From Akkermansiaceae bacterium (GTDB lineage: Bacteria > Verrucomicrobiota > Verrucomicrobiia > Verrucomicrobiales > Akkermansiaceae), in assembly GCA_903909905.1 (NCBI GenBank), contig CAIVXP010000229.1:1-5165 (forward strand): a stretch of DNA of 5,165 nt, given 5' to 3'. A program made the translations under genes and the position numbers. Below the pieces are notes generated by a model, which was not told where the DNA came from, made no database searches, and saw only the letters and a program-made list of their open reading frames with translations. Shown one piece after another: positions 4,645 to 5,165 of this stretch (the stretch's first letter is position 1; the number at the start of each line of letters is the position of its first letter).

Positions 4645-5165
4645 AGGCCGGATGAAATCGCATTCACCGAGATCAACAAATCCGGGATCATCATTTCCGC
4701 GCCCGCATCATCACCGGCGGCAAGCCGTGAGCGCCATTCGCGCAGCAACGAGATTTGCTGCATGTGCAAAACGCGCAAAGGCTCTTCGCGGATGTCGAGG
4801 GTGCGTGCCATGCGCGGTCGACGATTGATAAAGTCACCTTGGAACAAATCCCTCACGGTATCGCGCGTGCGGTGGAACTCATCCATGATCATGCCAAGGA
4901 AAGTGTTGTGCAGTTTTTCATCGGGCACCAGCGACGCGTAGGCGCGCATGATGTCTTCGTTCGCGCTGGCCAGCGAGCTGTCGATGTTGGTGATGACATA
5001 GCGGAGAAACGGTACGCATTGCACCTGACCGGCGAGTTTGCCGAAGCCCTCCGGGTTTTCCGAACGCAAGCGCTCGAACGCCGTTCCCGCACCGTACCAG
5101 CCAGGAAGATAAAAGCGCGATTGGGTCCACGAAAACACCCATGGGATGGCCCGCAGGTCTTCGAG
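4629..5165 (-). CDS. ppc: Phosphoenolpyruvate carboxylase, C-terminal part
   Basis: This is the last 178 residues of a cytoplasmic enzyme that carboxylates phosphoenolpyruvate with bicarbonate to oxaloacetate, replenishing the TCA cycle. The gene enters from the right edge, so its start is not in the window; full-length enzymes are about 880-950 residues. The visible part begins with LEDLRAIPWVFSWTQSRF and LPGWYGAGTA (residues 1-29), the conserved PEP carboxylase segment, and ends in NAISSGLRTTG, matching the family terminus (E. coli AGMRNTG). The section between is divergent. By a hand alignment to E. coli recalled from memory, the aspartate-inhibitor ligands Lys773, Arg832 and Asn881 correspond to Ser67, Leu123 and Thr176 of this fragment, so feedback control may differ. 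The gene converges on zwf with a 30-nt gap. The family call is firm; the regulatory reading is inference. Confidence 0.9.
   Translation of the reverse strand, partial: LEDLRAIPWVFSWTQSRFYLPGWYGAGTAFERLRSENPEGFGKLAGQVQCVPFLRYVITNIDSSLASANEDIMRAYASLVPDEKLHNTFLGMIMDEFHRTRDTVRDLFQGDFINRRPRMARTLDIREEPLRVLHMQQISLLREWRSRLAAGDDAGAEMMIPDLLISVNAISSGLRTTG

Noticed and set aside
4399..4941. 180-codon plus-strand frame overlapping the ends of zwf and ppc
   Set aside because: It is out of frame with zwf and antisense to ppc, both of which match known proteins through this region; its Arg/Ser-rich product has no domain.

Overview
The window looks like chromosomal DNA of a GC-rich Gram-negative bacterium. 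The best guess is Verrucomicrobiota or a relative, based on the central-carbon gene set, the scarcity of Shine-Dalgarno sites, and intergenic GGTAGGGCG / GCGGGC-AAGAT-GCCCGC repeats of a kind I associate with that group. This placement is an inference from style, not from a marker gene.

Layout. Positions 1-400 hold no convincing gene: a C14 run lies at 7-20, a cluster of GC-rich hairpin-forming dispersed repeats at 116-277, and an isolated hairpin at 321-342. From 401 to 1197 there is a small, more AT-rich accessory-looking unit. In it, a helix-turn-helix DNA-binding protein (minus strand, 401-805) diverges from a 52-residue ORF (plus strand, 909-1067). The two are separated by an AT-rich intergenic region with a 12-bp perfect palindrome flanked by two copies of TAATAGTAA. 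A strong intrinsic terminator (1163-1197) closes the small-ORF transcript.

From 1344 onward the DNA encodes central metabolism. One reading frame (1344-3017, 557 aa) joins a complete ribose-5-phosphate isomerase B (RpiB) to an almost complete serine hydroxymethyltransferase (GlyA). It is followed after 51 nt by zwf, glucose-6-phosphate dehydrogenase (3069-4598). Converging on zwf from the minus strand is the C-terminal 178 residues of phosphoenolpyruvate carboxylase (ppc, 4629-5165), which runs off the window; a 9-bp hairpin spans the 30-nt gap and the end of ppc.

How the genes fit together. Zwf feeds the oxidative pentose phosphate pathway and yields NADPH. RpiB interconverts ribulose-5-P and ribose-5-P, and SHMT makes glycine and 5,10-methylene-THF. 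Ribose-5-P (via PRPP), glycine and one-carbon units are all purine precursors, so an RpiB-SHMT fusion has a plausible metabolic logic. PEP carboxylase supplies oxaloacetate. The two points most worth a second look are the RpiB-SHMT fusion and the PEP carboxylase C-terminus, which lacks the residues that bind the inhibitor aspartate in the E. coli enzyme.
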